Source of the DNA: Clostridia bacterium
GTDB taxonomy: Bacteria > Bacillota > Clostridia > Christensenellales > Aristaeellaceae
Reading direction: 5' to 3'
Length of the DNA stretch: 43,493 nt
NCBI GenBank assembly: GCA_017427165.1
Contig: JAFRTK010000165.1
Location: 1 to 43,493 of the forward strand
The notes beneath the pieces were generated by a model, which was not told where the DNA came from, searched no databases, and saw only the letters and a program-made list of their open reading frames with translations. The position numbers were made by a program, and so were the translations under genes. Each line of letters begins with the position of its first letter. The first letter of the stretch is position 1. Below, in pieces: positions 1 through 8,169 of the stretch.

Positions 1-112
1 GGTGGCAATGACGAAGGGGTTCCACCTGTTCCCATACCGAACACAGAAGTTAAGCCCTTCAGTGCCGATGGTACTTGACTGGTAACGGTCCGGGAGAGTA
101 GGTCGCCGCCGG
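1..112 (+). rRNA. rrf: 5S ribosomal RNA, 3' end of an rRNA operon (5' end just outside the window)
   Basis: The stretch has the 5S core CCGAACACAGAAGTTAAG and ends in GAGAGTAGGTCGCCGCC. The first bases (GGTGGC) pair with the last (GCCGCC, 105-110) to form helix I. The two G residues that follow would pair with bases just before the window, so about two 5' bases are probably missing. It is followed at once by a strong intrinsic terminator, which fits the last gene of a 16S-23S-5S operon transcribed rightwards. The exact 3' end is estimated from helix I. Confidence 0.95.
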
Positions 113-121
113 ATTCCAAAT

Positions 122-152
122 AAAACTGCCGCAATAATGCGGCAGTTTTTTT
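122..152 (+). terminator. Intrinsic terminator of the rRNA operon
   Basis: A perfect 12-bp stem (122-133 with 138-149) closes an ATAA loop and runs into seven T residues. It lies ten bases after the 5S end. It is the first of three hairpins in this intergenic stretch preceded by the same GGATTCCA leader. Confidence 0.93.
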
Positions 153-550
153 GTCATTAGCCGGCGGTCCGCATTCTCAATCTTCGCAGATCCGCCTTGG
201 AGCGGCGGCTCTGCTCGTTTCGAATGAGGAACTCGCTTCACTTCGGCTGCGCCGACAGCACACTGTGCTGACGTTCAGCTCCTTCCCCGGATTCCATATA
301 AAACCGCTTGCATAACGCAAGCGGTTTTCTTATGGAATCTCGGCGGCGCTTTCCGCAATCTCAATGGTCGTGGCTCCCCACTGGGGAGACCACTCCCTTT
401 CGATTGACCTCACCGCCGACGAGACTCCTGCCACTGACAGTCGTCGGCGGTTCGCCCGCAACCTCAATAGTTGCAACTCCCCGCACTGCGGGTCGTCAGA
501 GCTTCGCCCGGATTCCAATAAGGCCGCTTGCAGAAATGCAAGCGGCTTAA
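153..550. repeat. Gene-free stretch with two further copies of a GGATTCCA-plus-hairpin module
   Basis: No credible gene lies here; the short open frames have no ribosome site and no recognisable product. What is visible is structure. CGGATTCCA followed by ATA/ATAA and a hairpin occurs at 111 (the rRNA terminator), at 289 (12-bp stem 300-311/317-328, plus an outer GATTCCATA/TATGGAATC arm) and at 510 (10-bp stem 523-532/537-546 with a GAAA loop). The last hairpin lies just after the minus-strand GH43 stop and may end that transcript, although its T-run is poor. Between the modules are more hairpins, for example 413-426 with 439-450 and one around 370-392. The spacers after the first two hairpins share CGGCGG and CTCAAT blocks, which suggests diverged tandem copies about 180-220 bases apart. 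Confidence 0.6.
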
Positions 551-555
551 AATGT

Positions 556-1971
556 TTAGTTCAGGGTGAAGCCGGCAAACTGGAGATGGCCCTGGCCGGT
601 GAAGGTGAAATACAGGGACTGAACGCCGTCCGGGATGGTGATATCCGCTTCCGTATCATGCCAAACGTTGGCGTAGCCGATGGGGAAGGTGCCGATGACT
701 TCCCCGTCCCATGCGGTCCGGAGTTCCATTTGTCCGTTGGCGTAGCCCTTGGTGCGGATACTGACCTTCCGGATGCCCCGGCAGTCGAAATAACGGAATC
801 CCGCTGTGGCGGAAGAACGCATATTGGCTACATATCCGATGCCGCGGCCGCCCTCTTCGATTTCCTGGGTGATCTTTGGGAAGCGGTCATCCATCCAGCC
901 GCTCCAGGGGACATAGACCACTTCCTCGCTGGTGAACAGATGGCAGGCGATATACGCCGGATACCACCCGTTTCCTTCCAGCGGGCGGACACTGCCGCAG
1001 GAAGTCATTTCCGCCTGGATGGCGGTTTCGTCTTCCCGGAAGTTCAGCTTTTCAAAGCAGCCCTGGCGGGAATAATTGGTTCCGTTGGTGTGGCGGTGGT
1101 AGAAGATATACCAGCTGTTCCCGATTTTCTCCATGCTGCCGTGGTTGTTGGCGGTGTAATACATCGGCTTGTCCGCCGGTTTATAGGAATCAATTCCCTG
1201 GTCGCAGCTGCTGATCATGCACCCTTTATAGGTGAAACCGCCGGTGGGTTCGGTGCTGACCGCATAGCAAAGCTCATGGAATTTGATGGAGGAGTAAATG
1301 AAGTAATAAAGGTTTCCGCGCTTCCGGATGGAAGGCGCCTCAAAGAATTCATGCCCTTCGAAGCCGGTTCCTTCACTGTACATGACACCGGGCGCCACAA
1401 AGCGCGGCGGTTCCTGCACGGTGAGCATATCCGGGCCGAGTACGGTACACATGGCACCATGGCGGGATTTATCCCCGTATCCGCAGAAACCGGTGTACAG
1501 ATAGGTCCGGTTTCCTTCGGTCAGGACACCGGGGTCAAACTGGGGCTCATCCCCGGCCTTTTCGCCCAGGCGGGTTCCGTCCGGATACGCGACATAACCA
1601 TAGAACGCGTACGGCCCCTGCGGCACATCGCTGACGGCGACGGAGACCACGCCCCAGGTGCTCAGCACATAGTACAGATAGTACCGGCCGTCCGGGCCCC
1701 GGGTGACGTCCGGGGCGTACAGGTTGCCCTGGAGGTCCGTGTTGTGCGGATCCTGGTCCTTGCGGTAGATGACGCCTTCATATTTCCAGTCGCCCAGGTT
1801 ATCCACCGGGGCACTCCAGCAGACATAGTCGCCCATGCAGTATACATCGCCGCCGAAAAAATCATGGGAGCCGTAGACGTAGACCCGGTCCCCGAACACA
1901 TGCGGCTCACCGTCCGGCACGTATTCCCAGTTGGGCAGATACGGATTGATCACCTGTTTGCGGTCCGCCAT
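556..1971 (-). CDS. Glycoside hydrolase family 43 enzyme (arabinosidase/xylosidase type)
   Basis: The 471-residue protein reads as a GH43 five-bladed beta-propeller with a C-terminal beta-sandwich, probably CBM6-like (about residues 340-471). The three expected acids are visible: Asp20 (likely base), Asp88 in YAPDV (pKa tuning) and Glu211 in FFEAPSIRKRG (likely acid). The family releases arabinose or xylose from arabinan, arabinoxylan or xylan side chains. The exact substrate cannot be read from sequence. No signal peptide is evident, so it probably acts in the cytoplasm on imported oligosaccharides. The start is set by AGGAGG nine bases upstream (1981-1986). It is divergent from the GH51 gene at 2096, and the pair forms a small arabinose-release locus. 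Confidence 0.9.
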   Translation of the reverse strand: MADRKQVINPYLPNWEYVPDGEPHVFGDRVYVYGSHDFFGGDVYCMGDYVCWSAPVDNLGDWKYEGVIYRKDQDPHNTDLQGNLYAPDVTRGPDGRYYLYYVLSTWGVVSVAVSDVPQGPYAFYGYVAYPDGTRLGEKAGDEPQFDPGVLTEGNRTYLYTGFCGYGDKSRHGAMCTVLGPDMLTVQEPPRFVAPGVMYSEGTGFEGHEFFEAPSIRKRGNLYYFIYSSIKFHELCYAVSTEPTGGFTYKGCMISSCDQGIDSYKPADKPMYYTANNHGSMEKIGNSWYIFYHRHTNGTNYSRQGCFEKLNFREDETAIQAEMTSCGSVRPLEGNGWYPAYIACHLFTSEEVVYVPWSGWMDDRFPKITQEIEEGGRGIGYVANMRSSATAGFRYFDCRGIRKVSIRTKGYANGQMELRTAWDGEVIGTFPIGYANVWHDTEADITIPDGVQSLYFTFTGQGHLQFAGFTLN

Positions 1972-2026
1972 CGGTCAGAACCTCCTGTTTTGATATTCCA
2001 TGATTTCAGAATGAATCAACGTATGA

Positions 2027-2032
2027 TATAAT
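2027..2032 (+). promoter_or_regulatory. Candidate -10 box upstream of the GH51 gene
   Basis: A perfect TATAAT lies 64 bases before the GH51 start, but no good -35 sits at the right distance. Downstream is an imperfect inverted repeat, GTAAAC (2053-2058) with GTTAAC (2065-2070), that could be an operator. GH43 must also start in this 124-base gap. The -10 is plausible and the operator is speculative. Confidence 0.45.
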
Positions 2033-2095
2033 AGCTCATCGGTCTGTTTTTTGTAAACATAATCGTTAACCCAACTTTCGGGGAGGACAACATTT

Positions 2096-3700
2096 ATGAA
2101 AAAAGCATCATTGACTGTGCATCCGGATTTCAGGATCGGGGAGATTTCCCCGCGCCTTTTCGGCGTCTTCCTGGAACCGATCGGTTCCATGGTGAACGGA
2201 AGCATGTATAATCCAAAGCACCCGGCCGCCGACGAACAGGGACTGCGGAAGGATTTTTATACCGCGCTGAAGGAGACCGGGCTTCCCTGTGTGCGCCTGC
2301 CGGGCGGAAATTTTGTTTCCGGATGGCAGTGGAAGGATTCCATCGGGCCGATGGCGGAGCGCAAAGCGCACCTGGATATGGCCTGGCGCCAGTACATTCC
2401 CAATGATGTAGGCCATGATGAGTACCTGCAGTGGGCGGAGAAGGCCGGGACAGAACCGATCTATACCGTGAACCTGGGCACGGGGACGCTGCAGGACGCG
2501 GCGGACTGTGTGGAATACACGAATTTCAGCGGCGGGACCTGGTGGTCGGACCTGCGGAAGAAGAACGGGCATCCGGATCCGTACGGTGTAAAGATCTGGT
2601 ACCTGGGAAACGAGATGGACGGCCCGTGGCAGATTGCTTCCTGGGAGAAAAAGCCCCGGGAATACGGTATACTTGCCCATGAGACCTCCAAGGCGATGAA
2701 GTGGATCGACCCGAAGGCGGAAACCGTGGCCTGCGTGTCCTGTTCCCCCTTCCTGAACCATTATCCGGAATGGGACCGGAAGGTACTGGAGGAATGCTAC
2801 GAGACAGTGGATTATATTTCCCTGCATCATTACCATTCCGCACCGCCGGACCTGCCGCAGGCGCTGCTGGCCGGCTACCTGGCATTCGAGGATTATATCC
2901 GCACGGAGACTGCGCTGTGCGATTACCTGCGCACCAAGCTGCGTATCAACAAAACGATGATGCTGTCCCTGGATGAATACGGGAGCATGTTCCGGCCGCG
3001 GGGCGATTTCCACCCCGGAATCGGCGGGCAGCAGCACGCGGAGAATTTCTGCGGCTTTGATCCGGACCGGAAGTACGTCCGCCATGATCCGGACGACTGG
3101 TCCACCCGGCGCATGCCGCCGATGGACGGGGAAATGCTGCGGGCCCTGGGCACCGCAAGCACGATGCTGGTGATGCTGCGGCACGCGGACCGTGTGAAGA
3201 TCGGCTGCGCGACCGGCGGACTGAATGACCTGTGCCGCACGGACCGGGAGCATATATGGAAGGGCGCGTGCTATTATCCGTTCACCCAGATGATCCGGAC
3301 CGCGAAGGGAATATCCCTGCAGTGTGAAGTCACCTGTGATACCTATGACGTACCGGGTTATGTGATCGACGACATGAACCAGTATGCCGGTTTTGAAAAC
3401 GCCGCGACCATCCAGGCGGCAGCCGCGATGGATGAGACGGCAGGGGAAGCGTATGTGTATGTGATCAACGCGTGCCTGGACGAGCCGCAGGAGCTGATGA
3501 TGGACGCGCGCGGGTTTGCCGGATGGACATTCGGCGGGCATACGGAAATGTACGCGAAAAACCGGAACGATGCCAACACATATGAGCATCCGGATACGAT
3601 CCTTCCGCAGGAGAACTGCGGAACAGCCTGCGAGAACGGAATGCTGCGGGCACAGCTGGCCCCGGCGTCCTGGAACGTGTTCCGCTTTACACGGAAATGA
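2096..3700 (+). CDS. abfA: Alpha-L-arabinofuranosidase, glycoside hydrolase family 51
   Basis: The 534-residue protein has the GH51 layout: a (beta/alpha)8 catalytic barrel followed by a C-terminal beta-sandwich. Acid/base Glu173 is in WYLGNEMDG and the nucleophile Glu294 is in LSLDEYG. The N-terminal GVFLEPIG and RLPGGNF motifs are also typical. Retaining GH51 enzymes remove terminal arabinofuranose from arabino-oligosaccharides, usually in the cytoplasm, and there is no signal peptide here. The start is supported by GGGGAGGA at 2080-2087. It is divergent from the GH43 gene and ends in a long hairpin. An AraR-type arabinose repressor is encoded about 26 kb away and could control it, but no clear operator was found here. 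Confidence 0.93.
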   Translation: MKKASLTVHPDFRIGEISPRLFGVFLEPIGSMVNGSMYNPKHPAADEQGLRKDFYTALKETGLPCVRLPGGNFVSGWQWKDSIGPMAERKAHLDMAWRQYIPNDVGHDEYLQWAEKAGTEPIYTVNLGTGTLQDAADCVEYTNFSGGTWWSDLRKKNGHPDPYGVKIWYLGNEMDGPWQIASWEKKPREYGILAHETSKAMKWIDPKAETVACVSCSPFLNHYPEWDRKVLEECYETVDYISLHHYHSAPPDLPQALLAGYLAFEDYIRTETALCDYLRTKLRINKTMMLSLDEYGSMFRPRGDFHPGIGGQQHAENFCGFDPDRKYVRHDPDDWSTRRMPPMDGEMLRALGTASTMLVMLRHADRVKIGCATGGLNDLCRTDREHIWKGACYYPFTQMIRTAKGISLQCEVTCDTYDVPGYVIDDMNQYAGFENAATIQAAAAMDETAGEAYVYVINACLDEPQELMMDARGFAGWTFGGHTEMYAKNRNDANTYEHPDTILPQENCGTACENGMLRAQLAPASWNVFRFTRK

Positions 3701-3705
3701 CCGGT

Positions 3706-3742
3706 ATGAATCCCCGCCCGGAGCTTCCGGGCGGGGATTCAT
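3706..3742 (+). terminator. Strong hairpin after the GH51 gene
   Basis: A perfect 17-bp GC-rich stem (3706-3722 with 3726-3742) closes a 3-base loop directly after the GH51 stop. No T-run follows, so it may act as a weak terminator or mRNA 3' stabiliser. Confidence 0.7.
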
Positions 3743-3749
3743 GATTGTA

Positions 3750-3778
3750 TTGCCAATTGGATGACAACCTCTTATAAT
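3750..3778 (+). promoter_or_regulatory. Sigma-A type promoter for the metallophosphoesterase gene
   Basis: TTGCCA (3750-3755), a 17-base spacer, then TATAAT (3773-3778). The start codon at 3811 is 33 bases further on, with AAGGAGG between. Confidence 0.8.
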
Positions 3779-3810
3779 GGTCGCATATCTTCAGGAAGGA
3801 GGGAGCCGGG

Positions 3811-4893
3811 GTGAAGCGTTACCAGAACCGGTATATTTTTTCTTCGGACATTATGCGCCGGCAGAAACGGGCACGCCGCCGCGTGGTTTCCTTCCTGGGG
3901 ATACTGCTGTTCCTGGTGTTTGCCCTCTTTATGGGGAATCTTATGACATCCCGGCACCTGGTCGTGGAGGATCTGCGCGTTACCGTACTGGACCTTCCGA
4001 AGGACCTGGAGGAATATTCCATCCTGCATATCAGCGACCTTCACGGTGCCCGTTTCGGGGATAAACAGAAGGCGGCCGCATCCGCACTGGGTACCCGGCG
4101 GTATTCCGCTGTGGTGATCACCGGGGATGTCCTGGGTCCGGAACGGGACATCAGCCCCCTGCTGGAGCTGATTGCCCTGATGCCCGAAGAGACACCGAAG
4201 TACTATATTCCGGGTGATGTGGACGGGGATCCGATCGATTATTCCGCCCATGGCAGCCTGTCGGTATATACGGAATGGGCGGAACAGATGATCCGAGCCG
4301 GGGTTACGATCCTGGACCGGCCGGTATCGGAAACCCGCAAAAAGGGAACGATCTGGTTTATTCCGGAGGAACTGTATTCCATTGACCTGGACGGCCTGGA
4401 AGCAACGTACAGAACCCAGATGGATATCCTGAACCAAAGAGCGGCGTCCCTGACGGCGGACGACGCGGCCAGGATCCGCGCCACGGGATACCAGCTGGCG
4501 CGCATTGCCGAGATCCGGGAGCTGAAAAGCCAGGTGAAACCGGAGGATGTCCAGATTGTACTGACGCATACTCCGCTGTCGGATGAATATGTATCCGGTA
4601 CAGCCGCATGGAGTGAAAAGGGAGCTGCCTTTTCCATCCGATACGCATCCATGATCCTGGCAGGCCACTATAACGGCGGCCAGTGGCGGCTTCCGTTCGG
4701 CGGCGCCATCTATGTGCCGGAACTGGGCTGGTTCCCGGAGGATTCAGAAATCACGGGACTGAGCTATGTGAACGGTGTGCCGCAGTATATCAGCCCCGGA
4801 CTGGGATCGGATCCCCATTATACCTACCAGCCGGGACGGCTGTTCAACCGCCCCGTGATTACCCGGATTACCCTGACCCGATATGCACAGTAA
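3811..4893 (+). CDS. Membrane-anchored metallophosphoesterase-like protein with altered active-site motifs
   Basis: The 360-residue protein starts with GTG, set by AAGGAGG at 3795-3802. A basic N-terminus precedes one membrane segment (about residues 24-43), and the rest is probably outside the cell. It resembles the YkuE/YaeI type of calcineurin-like phosphoesterase: DLH (Asp76, His78) and GD (Asp106) are present. The usual GNHD motif reads GDVD (135-138), so the Asn and catalytic His are replaced. The usual GHTHGGQ reads GHYNGGQ (285-291), losing a metal-ligand His, although His253 in THTP and His286 remain. It may be catalytically weakened, use different metal geometry, or have become a binding protein. 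The MATE gene follows 30 bases later, so the two are probably co-transcribed. Confidence 0.82.
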   Translation: MKRYQNRYIFSSDIMRRQKRARRRVVSFLGILLFLVFALFMGNLMTSRHLVVEDLRVTVLDLPKDLEEYSILHISDLHGARFGDKQKAAASALGTRRYSAVVITGDVLGPERDISPLLELIALMPEETPKYYIPGDVDGDPIDYSAHGSLSVYTEWAEQMIRAGVTILDRPVSETRKKGTIWFIPEELYSIDLDGLEATYRTQMDILNQRAASLTADDAARIRATGYQLARIAEIRELKSQVKPEDVQIVLTHTPLSDEYVSGTAAWSEKGAAFSIRYASMILAGHYNGGQWRLPFGGAIYVPELGWFPEDSEITGLSYVNGVPQYISPGLGSDPHYTYQPGRLFNRPVITRITLTRYAQ

Positions 4894-4923
4894 TCCAACC
4901 GAACCTGATACGGAGGAGCAAGC

Positions 4924-6309
4924 ATGCTCACGCTCGGACGCAGAAGGGAAAAGAAGCACGAGATCGACATGACGGAAGGTCCGCTGCTTCCGAAGATCCT
5001 GGCTTTTTCCGGCCCGCTGATCCTGACGGGCATTCTCCAGCTTTTATACAATGCAGCCGATGTGATTGTTGTCGGCAACTACGCGGAAAGCCACACCGCC
5101 CTGGCGGCGGTATCTTCCACCGGCTCGCTGATCAACCTGCTGGTGAACGTTTTCATGGGACTGAGCGTCGGCGCAAGCGTGGTGATTGCCCGATGCTATG
5201 GCGCCCGGGACATGATCCGGATGCGGAAAGCGGAACATACCGCCATTACCATGGCGCTTTTTATGGGAATCGCCGTGGGACTGTTCGGGTTTTTTATGGC
5301 CCGGCCGCTGCTGGAGATGATGGGATCCCCGGACGACGTGATCGACGGGGCAACGCTCTATGTAAAGATCTATTTTATCGGCATGCCGGCCAATATGCTG
5401 TACAACTTTGGCGCGGCGACCCTGCGGGCAGTGGGTGACACAAAACGCCCGATGGTTTACCTGATGATTTCCGGGCTGATCAATGTGCTGCTGAACCTGC
5501 TGCTGGTGATTGTGTTCCGGATGGATGTGGCGGGCGTTGCGATTGCGACGGTGGCCAGCCAGGTAATCAGCATGACACTGGTGATCATCTGCCTGCTGCG
5601 GACGCGCGGGGTGATCCAGCTGAACCTGCAGGAATGCCGGATTGACCGGAAGAGCGCGAAGGAAATCATCCGGATCGGCCTGCCGGCCGGCCTGCAGGGA
5701 AGCCTGTTCTCCATTTCGAACGTGCTGATCCAGTCCGCCGTAAACAGCTTTGAATCGGTGGTCATGGCCGGAAACGGCGTGGCGATGAACATCGAAGGAT
5801 TCGTCTACACGGCGATGAACGCCCAGCACCAGGCGGATATGACGTTTGCAAGCCAGAACTACGGCGCCGGAAAGACGGACCGCGTGAAGAAGGTCCTCTG
5901 GTGCTGCCTGGGAACGGTGGCGGTGATCGGGATCGGGATGGGACTGCTGATCCGCGCCTTTGGTCCGGAACTGATCGGACTGTACAATTCCGAACCGGAT
6001 GTGATTGCCGCCGGACTGAAGCGGATGGACATTATCCTGCCCACCTATTTCCTGTGCGGAATGATGGACGTGATGGTCGGCCAGCTGCGGGGAATCGGAT
6101 ACTCGGTGATGCCGATGATCGTTTCCCTGGCCGGGGCATGCGTACTCCGGATCATCTGGATTATGACGGTGTTTGCCGCCAATCCGACCCAGGAGATCCT
6201 GTATATGTCCTATCCGATTTCCTGGTTCGCGACCTTCGCGGCCCACATGGCCTGCTACCTGCTGGTGGCACGGAAAAAGCTGGGGAAAGGGGCCCCCGGA
6301 AAGAATTGA
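4924..6309 (+). CDS. MATE family multidrug/metabolite exporter
   Basis: The 461-residue protein has about twelve hydrophobic segments in two MatE halves. It contains the family-like N-terminal stretch ILQLLYNAADVIVVGNY and a short charged C-terminus. MATE proteins export cationic drugs or metabolites using Na+ or H+ gradients; the substrate cannot be predicted. The start is supported by GGAGGA at 4912-4917. Its stop codon lies inside the -35 box of the next promoter. A second MATE gene lies at 19914, but the two sequences are clearly different paralogs. Confidence 0.93.
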   Translation: MLTLGRRREKKHEIDMTEGPLLPKILAFSGPLILTGILQLLYNAADVIVVGNYAESHTALAAVSSTGSLINLLVNVFMGLSVGASVVIARCYGARDMIRMRKAEHTAITMALFMGIAVGLFGFFMARPLLEMMGSPDDVIDGATLYVKIYFIGMPANMLYNFGAATLRAVGDTKRPMVYLMISGLINVLLNLLLVIVFRMDVAGVAIATVASQVISMTLVIICLLRTRGVIQLNLQECRIDRKSAKEIIRIGLPAGLQGSLFSISNVLIQSAVNSFESVVMAGNGVAMNIEGFVYTAMNAQHQADMTFASQNYGAGKTDRVKKVLWCCLGTVAVIGIGMGLLIRAFGPELIGLYNSEPDVIAAGLKRMDIILPTYFLCGMMDVMVGQLRGIGYSVMPMIVSLAGACVLRIIWIMTVFAANPTQEILYMSYPISWFATFAAHMACYLLVARKKLGKGAPGKN

Positions 6310-6335
6310 CAAAACCGCACAGGCGGCTTTATCAT
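6306..6335 (+). promoter_or_regulatory. Promoter overlapping the MATE stop codon
   Basis: TTGACA (6306-6311) and TATCAT (6330-6335) are 18 bases apart. The MATE stop lies within the -35. It would drive the Cys-cluster protein and the DNA methyltransferase. Confidence 0.65.
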
Positions 6336-6382
6336 GAGAGCATCGAAACAGAAAACGGAACCTTTGCGGAGGACGCCGGAAT

Positions 6383-6886
6383 ATGGACGATGCTCTTTTT
6401 CGTGCCCGGGAAAAACTGAACAGTGTTACACCGCTGAGGCGGGACTGCGGCCGGGTGTGCGGCAGCCGCTGCTGTGATTCCCTGGAGGGGGAGGAATCGG
6501 GAATGCTCCTGTTTCCCGGGGAAGACGCGCTGTACAGGGACCGGGAAGGATGGACAATCCGGCAGACACCAGCCGGACCGATGGTAATCTGCCCGGGCAC
6601 CTGCAGCCGGGAAGACCGTCCGCTGGCATGCCGCCTGTTTCCGCTGCTGCCGGTCATCCGGAACGGAACCGTAAAGGCGGCAGTGGACCAGCGGGCGTAT
6701 GCGGTCTGTCCGCTGGCGCGGCAGGGAATCCGGGCCCTGGATCCGGAATTTACGGAAGCCGTGCGGGAAGCCGGGAGAATGCTGGCGGCGGACGGGGAGC
6801 AAAGCCGTTTTCTGGAGGCGCTGACGGAGGAACAGGACGAGCTGAAACAGCTCAGGGACCGGCTGGGAGGCGACAGTCATGTTTGA
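6383..6886 (+). CDS. Small cysteine-cluster protein, YkgJ-like (zinc/iron-chelating domain family)
   Basis: The 167-residue soluble protein carries eight cysteines in the pattern of the YkgJ/CxxCxxCC family: Cys22, 26, 30 and 31, then Cys70 and Cys74 in CPGTC, Cys83 in PLACRLFP, and Cys109. The spaced pairs and the PLACRLFP motif suggest a bound metal or Fe-S cluster. Family members are poorly characterised. GGAGG at 6368-6372 supports this start. The last eight bases overlap the start of the methyltransferase gene, so translation is probably coupled; a functional link is only inference. Confidence 0.75.
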   Translation: MDDALFRAREKLNSVTPLRRDCGRVCGSRCCDSLEGEESGMLLFPGEDALYRDREGWTIRQTPAGPMVICPGTCSREDRPLACRLFPLLPVIRNGTVKAAVDQRAYAVCPLARQGIRALDPEFTEAVREAGRMLAADGEQSRFLEALTEEQDELKQLRDRLGGDSHV

Positions 6887-8108
6887 ACAGGTCAATATCA
6901 ACCGGGAAGTGATCGGTGCGGGGGAAAACCTGCTCATATGCGGCAATGTGATGGCGCTGCCGCAGGAAATCAGGGACCTGGCCGGAAAGGCACAGTGCGT
7001 CTATCTGGATCCTCCCTTTATGACGGGAGAAAAATTCATGCGCCGCCGCCCCTACGGGGAGCAGGGATGGAGAACCGGGACGCCCGCGCCCCGTTATCCG
7101 GCATACGAAGACCGGTACACGGGTGAAAAGGAATACCTGCGGCTGCTTCGCCGGCTGGTCGGCGTCGCGAAGGACCTGCTGGCAGACACCGGCGTTTTCT
7201 ACCTTCACCTGGACTGGCGGATGGCAGCCCCGGCGCGGATTATGTGCGACAAGGTATTCGGAAAGACCCGGTACCTGAACGAGATCATCTGGGCATATGA
7301 AAGCGGCGGAAGATCCCGGCGGTATTTCTCCCGGAAGCATGATGTGATCCTGCTGTACGCGAAGGGCCCGAAATACGGGTTTGACCTGACGCGGGTCCCG
7401 CTTCCGCGCGGCGAGGGCCGGCGGAACCATATGGCAAGGGGACGGGATGAGCAGGGGCGGATGTTCTCCAGTATTGTTTCGCACGGAAAGGAATACCGCT
7501 ATTTTGATGATGAACCGATCTATCCAGGCGACGTGTGGACGGATATCAGCCATCTCCAGCAGCGCGATCCCGAACGGACCGGATACGCGACCCAGAAGCC
7601 GCTGAAGCTGCTGGAACGCCTGCTGCTGCCTGTGACCCGGGAAGGGGACCTGGTGGTGGACCTGTGCTGCGGAAGCGGCACGACACTGGAAGCGGCGGAC
7701 CGGCTCGGATGCCGTTTTGCCGGGATGGATGTAAATCCCGAGGCGGTTTCGATCACGCTGAACCGGCTGAAGAGCAGCAACCTGACGGTGCTGTGCCCAG
7801 GCGGTAAGGGCGGGAAGGTGCGGCTGCTGACAGAAGACGACACGGAAGGCGGACGCTTCCGGATGAACGGACTGGAGATGGAGAATCCGGCTTTCCCGGC
7901 AAAGCAGTCAGCCCTGGACAATGTGGAGTCGTGGGAGACCGGACGGATTGAGGACGGTGTGTTTTACGCGGACCAGCGCTTCCGCCGCAGTTTCCGGTAT
8001 CCGGAGCTGACGCAGGAGCTGAAGCTGGATCCGGCATCCGTAACGGCGGTGGTCACCACCGACGCGGCGGGGATCCGGAGGGCCTGGAAACGGTGCCCGG
8101 AGGAGTAG
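6879..8108 (+). CDS. Solitary DNA methyltransferase (beta-class amino-methyltransferase, adenine or N4-cytosine)
   Basis: The 409-residue protein has the catalytic motif DPPF at 44-47, followed much later by the AdoMet motif DLCCGSGTT (261-269), the order of beta-class N6-adenine or N4-cytosine methyltransferases. TQKP (238-241) just before the AdoMet motif is also typical. The stretch between, about 50-230, should hold the target-recognition region. After about residue 300 there is a further ~110-residue part that I do not recognise. No restriction endonuclease gene is adjacent, and the neighbours are a Cys-cluster protein (8-base overlap) and recA. It therefore looks like an orphan, possibly regulatory, methyltransferase. 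The recognition sequence is unknown. Confidence 0.85.
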   Translation: MFEQVNINREVIGAGENLLICGNVMALPQEIRDLAGKAQCVYLDPPFMTGEKFMRRRPYGEQGWRTGTPAPRYPAYEDRYTGEKEYLRLLRRLVGVAKDLLADTGVFYLHLDWRMAAPARIMCDKVFGKTRYLNEIIWAYESGGRSRRYFSRKHDVILLYAKGPKYGFDLTRVPLPRGEGRRNHMARGRDEQGRMFSSIVSHGKEYRYFDDEPIYPGDVWTDISHLQQRDPERTGYATQKPLKLLERLLLPVTREGDLVVDLCCGSGTTLEAADRLGCRFAGMDVNPEAVSITLNRLKSSNLTVLCPGGKGGKVRLLTEDDTEGGRFRMNGLEMENPAFPAKQSALDNVESWETGRIEDGVFYADQRFRRSFRYPELTQELKLDPASVTAVVTTDAAGIRRAWKRCPEE

Positions 8109-8126
8109 AAAAAGTTTTTGTTCCCC

Positions 8127-8155
8127 TTGTGTTTTCAAGGGTCCGGCGGTAAAAT
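8127..8155 (+). promoter_or_regulatory. Promoter of recA
   Basis: TTGTGT (8127-8132), a 17-base spacer and TAAAAT (8150-8155). A small hairpin (CCCTTG...CAAGGG, 8124-8141) overlaps the -35. Transcription should begin near 8162. Confidence 0.65.
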
Positions 8156-8169
8156 ACCGATAGAAACGA

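Noticed and set aside
364-2031. Long plus-strand open frame opposite the GH43 gene
   Set aside because: It is the antisense of a clear GH43 with catalytic residues, has no ribosome site, and its translation is repetitive GC-driven sequence with no domain.
2108-3742. Long minus-strand open frame opposite GH51
   Set aside because: Antisense shadow of GH51; high GC codon bias gives long frames on the opposite strand, and no motif is visible.
6879-8108. Complete restriction-modification system
   Set aside because: Only the methyltransferase is present; neighbouring genes are a Cys-cluster protein and recA, with no nuclease motif.
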